Assembly: GCA_027486155.1 (NCBI GenBank)
Contig: JAIXPR010000042.1
Coordinates: 1 to 5,512 of the forward strand
Source: Pseudomonadota bacterium
Lineage (GTDB): Bacteria > Bdellovibrionota_C > UBA2361 > OMII01
Direction of reading: 5' to 3'
Length of the DNA: 5,512 nucleotides
Shown: in pieces, positions 4,991-5,512 of the stretch
Layout of the letters: the number at the start of each line of letters is the position of its first letter
Numbering within the stretch: position 1 is the stretch's first letter
The notes under the pieces: generated by a model
Databases searched by the model: none
Told to the model about the DNA's origin: nothing
Seen by the model: only the letters and a program-made list of their open reading frames with translations
Translations under genes and position numbers: made by a program

Positions 4991-5512
4991 TAGCTATCCT
5001 GCGAGGAGAGCTCCGAAAGCACCTCCCCTCGTTCATTTATCTTAAGCTTGTCCATTTTGTACTTTAGTATTCGCCGGCTGATGCCAAGCATCTCAGCAGC
5101 TCGAACCTGAACGAAGTTAGCGCGCTTCAGGGCTTTGACGATCATCTCTGTCTCAAACATGCGCTCGGCCTCCTCGAACGCCATCCCTGACGCGAAGCTC
5201 CGCGCGGAGCTGCTCTCAGTAGAAACTCGCTCCCTCACCTTCTTCGGAAGATCCTGCTCACTAACAACGGCGTTCGGACACAACGCGAGAATACTCTCCA
5301 CAACGTTACCAAGCTCGCGCACGTTCCCCGGCCAATCATACGAAACGAGAAGTTCCTTCGCCTCAGGAGTGAAGTCCAACTCTCGTCCACCGTACTGCCG
5401 CGAAAGTCGCGCCACAAAGTTGCTGATCAGCGGCTCGACGTCCTCATGTCGTTCACGAAGAGGAGCTAACATGAGATTAATTACATTAATTCGGTAAAAG
5501 AGATCTTGTCGG
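4990..5512 (-). CDS. Sigma-54-dependent transcriptional activator, Fis-type (NtrC family), C-terminal part; 5' end outside window
   Basis: An open frame of 173 residues runs from the right edge to TAG at 4992-4990. It begins RQDLFYRINVINL and continues MLAPLRERHEDV, the end of the AAA+ sigma-54-interaction domain. The two arginines six apart in RQDLFYR match the family's trans-acting arginine fingers. Further on, WPGNVREL is the sensor II motif. A Ser-rich linker leads to a C-terminal Fis-type helix-turn-helix (from about 5150 down to 5020), with VQVRAAEMLGISRRILKYKM as the recognition region. The methionine at 5472 is internal, not a start. The Walker A, Walker B and GAFTGA regions and any receiver or sensor domain lie outside, so the input signal cannot be named. 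Such proteins bind upstream activating sequences as dimers and drive open-complex formation by RNA polymerase with sigma-54. The gene is convergent with the zinc-ribbon gene, and its stop abuts the repeat. Confidence 0.95.
   Translation of the reverse strand, partial: RQDLFYRINVINLMLAPLRERHEDVEPLISNFVARLSRQYGGRELDFTPEAKELLVSYDWPGNVRELGNVVESILALCPNAVVSEQDLPKKVRERVSTESSSARSFASGMAFEEAERMFETEMIVKALKRANFVQVRAAEMLGISRRILKYKMDKLKINERGEVLSELSSQDS

Overview
The window looks like bacterial chromosomal DNA of moderate GC content. It is gene-dense, with protein families common in free-living Gram-negative and candidate-phylum bacteria: a sigma-54 activator, a paired M16B peptidase, a YihY-type membrane protein and a four-helix-bundle protein. 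A four-helix-bundle gene, a CxNC-type zinc-ribbon gene and hairpin-bearing intergenic repeats together suggest a deltaproteobacterial-type lineage or a similar environmental (possibly metagenomic) genome. That placement is inference, because the window holds no rRNA or other phylogenetic marker.

Layout, left to right. Bases 1-88 (minus) are the first 29 codons of a four-helix-bundle (S23/IVP-like) gene cut by the window edge. It is preceded by a degenerate ACGTTC-type hexamer repeat at 134-167. Bases 216-3980 (minus) are a compact three-gene operon, transcribed right to left: a YihY-family membrane protein with a C-terminal winged-helix-like domain, then an M16B peptidase-like subunit without the zinc motif, then an M16B subunit with an intact HxxEH motif. 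The first two overlap by ATGA and the last two are one base apart. Bases 3981-4183 are a divergent intergenic region containing a perfect 15-bp palindrome and a helically phased direct repeat. Bases 4184-4483 (plus) encode a small eight-cysteine zinc-ribbon protein of unknown function. Bases 4484-4989 hold no credible gene. They carry two tandem copies of a repeat of about 189 bp, spaced about 275 bp apart, each ending in the same GC-rich hairpin. Bases 4990-5512 (minus) are the C-terminal part of a sigma-54-dependent, Fis-type activator running off the right edge.

How the genes fit together. The two M16 proteins are complementary halves of one enzyme: the downstream subunit has the zinc site and the upstream one has the R/Y substrate-binding motif, so they should form an obligate heterodimer. 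Neither has a signal peptide, so a cytoplasmic peptidase is expected. The co-translated membrane protein with its DNA-binding-like tail is an unexplained but probably functional partner. The tandem repeat sits between two convergent genes, and its end shares a base with the stop codon of the sigma-54 activator. That is the typical setting of REP/BIME-like or MITE-like elements.

The most unusual material is the repeat pair at 4528-4990 and the four-helix-bundle gene with its hexamer leader at the left edge. I see no clear evidence of a wholly new multi-gene system.
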